The notes beneath the pieces are model-generated. The model worked only from the letters and a program-made list of their open reading frames with translations, made no database searches and was not told where the DNA came from. Shown here piece after piece: positions 63,960 to 64,000 of a stretch of 64,000 bases of DNA. How positions within the stretch are numbered: the first letter of the stretch is position 1; each line of letters opens with the position of its first letter. The DNA is from Alphaproteobacteria bacterium (GTDB lineage Bacteria > Myxococcota_A > UBA796 > GCA-2862545), in assembly GCA_020632955.1 (NCBI GenBank), contig JACKEO010000017.1:1-64000 (forward strand), in the 5' to 3' direction. Position numbers and translations under genes: made by a program.

Positions 63960-64000
63960 TCAGGGGCCCTTGCGGCTCACCTGCTCCATGCGCACCACCT
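63960..64000 (-). CDS. Probable 3' end of a minus-strand gene
   Basis: The frame reads V-V-R-M-E-Q-V-S-R-K-G-P and ends in TGA at 63962-63960, 13 bases after the protease gene stop. The sequence continues beyond the window. Reading it as coding rests on the compact gene order and this short open stretch; no family can be named. Confidence 0.4.
   Translation of the reverse strand, partial: VVRMEQVSRKGP

Overview
The window is a very GC-rich bacterial chromosome segment densely packed with protein genes. I see no rRNA, tRNA, CRISPR array, integrase or transposase. The best guess is a Myxococcota (former deltaproteobacterial) genome. Two secreted proteins end in a Cys / transmembrane helix / poly-Arg tail of MYXO-CTERM type. 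There are many lipoproteins with Asp-rich calcium-binding repeats (MopE/thrombospondin-3 style). Genes sit in long operons joined by ATGA or GTGA overlaps, and an unusually constant Shine-Dalgarno sequence (GGAGGTCC) lies close to ATG or GTG starts. This assignment is inference; no rRNA marker is present.

Layout. 1-4676 (minus): rfbA, rfbC, a GH92 mannosidase lipoprotein, a secreted protein and the 5' end of a probable matrixin-type protease. 4823-5923 (plus): a radical SAM enzyme. 12708-5920 (minus): a five-gene operon with a sulfatase-fold membrane protein whose active site looks dead, exonuclease VII large subunit, a lipoprotein, an M50-like membrane protease and an RND/MMPL transporter. 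12788-15117 (plus): a quinone oxidoreductase and a predicted outer-membrane protein. 18895-15136 (minus): M20 dipeptidase, AlkD-like protein and release factor 3. 19005-24460 (plus): a GT-C glycosyltransferase, then a KtrB-KtrA potassium-uptake pair followed by a kinase-less HAMP/PAS-like membrane sensor. 28605-24457 (minus): small lipoprotein, MoxR ATPase, DUF58 protein and transglutaminase-like membrane protein.

28814-31372 (plus) is a large ATPase-like/TPR protein with an eroded P-loop. 32373-31462 and 33703-32483 (minus) are a thioredoxin-fold lipoprotein and tyrosyl-tRNA synthetase. 34146-34256 holds a striking inverted repeat built from ACGGAG units. 34343-42340 alternates surface proteins (MopE-like lipoprotein, CAP protein, Cys-rich lipoprotein) with a DUF2505-like protein and a thioesterase/M1 aminopeptidase pair. 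47078-42403 (minus) is a tyrosine/homogentisate catabolic operon: fumarylacetoacetase, maleylacetoacetate isomerase, HPPD, homogentisate dioxygenase and a carbon-nitrogen hydrolase. 48007-64000 holds more envelope proteins, including a 14-repeat RCC1-like lipoprotein, a glycine-rich lipoprotein, an M48 protease and a trypsin-like protease, plus a double-length UvrA of 1776 residues with four ATPase modules.

The most noteworthy items are the tandem UvrA, the ACGGAG inverted repeat, the potassium-uptake operon with its sensor and a possible sigma-54 promoter plus upstream palindrome, the sulfatase pseudo-enzyme, and a thioesterase gene that appears to start at CTG. Many antisense frames in the window are open over kilobases because of the GC-rich codon usage; these were treated as shadows.
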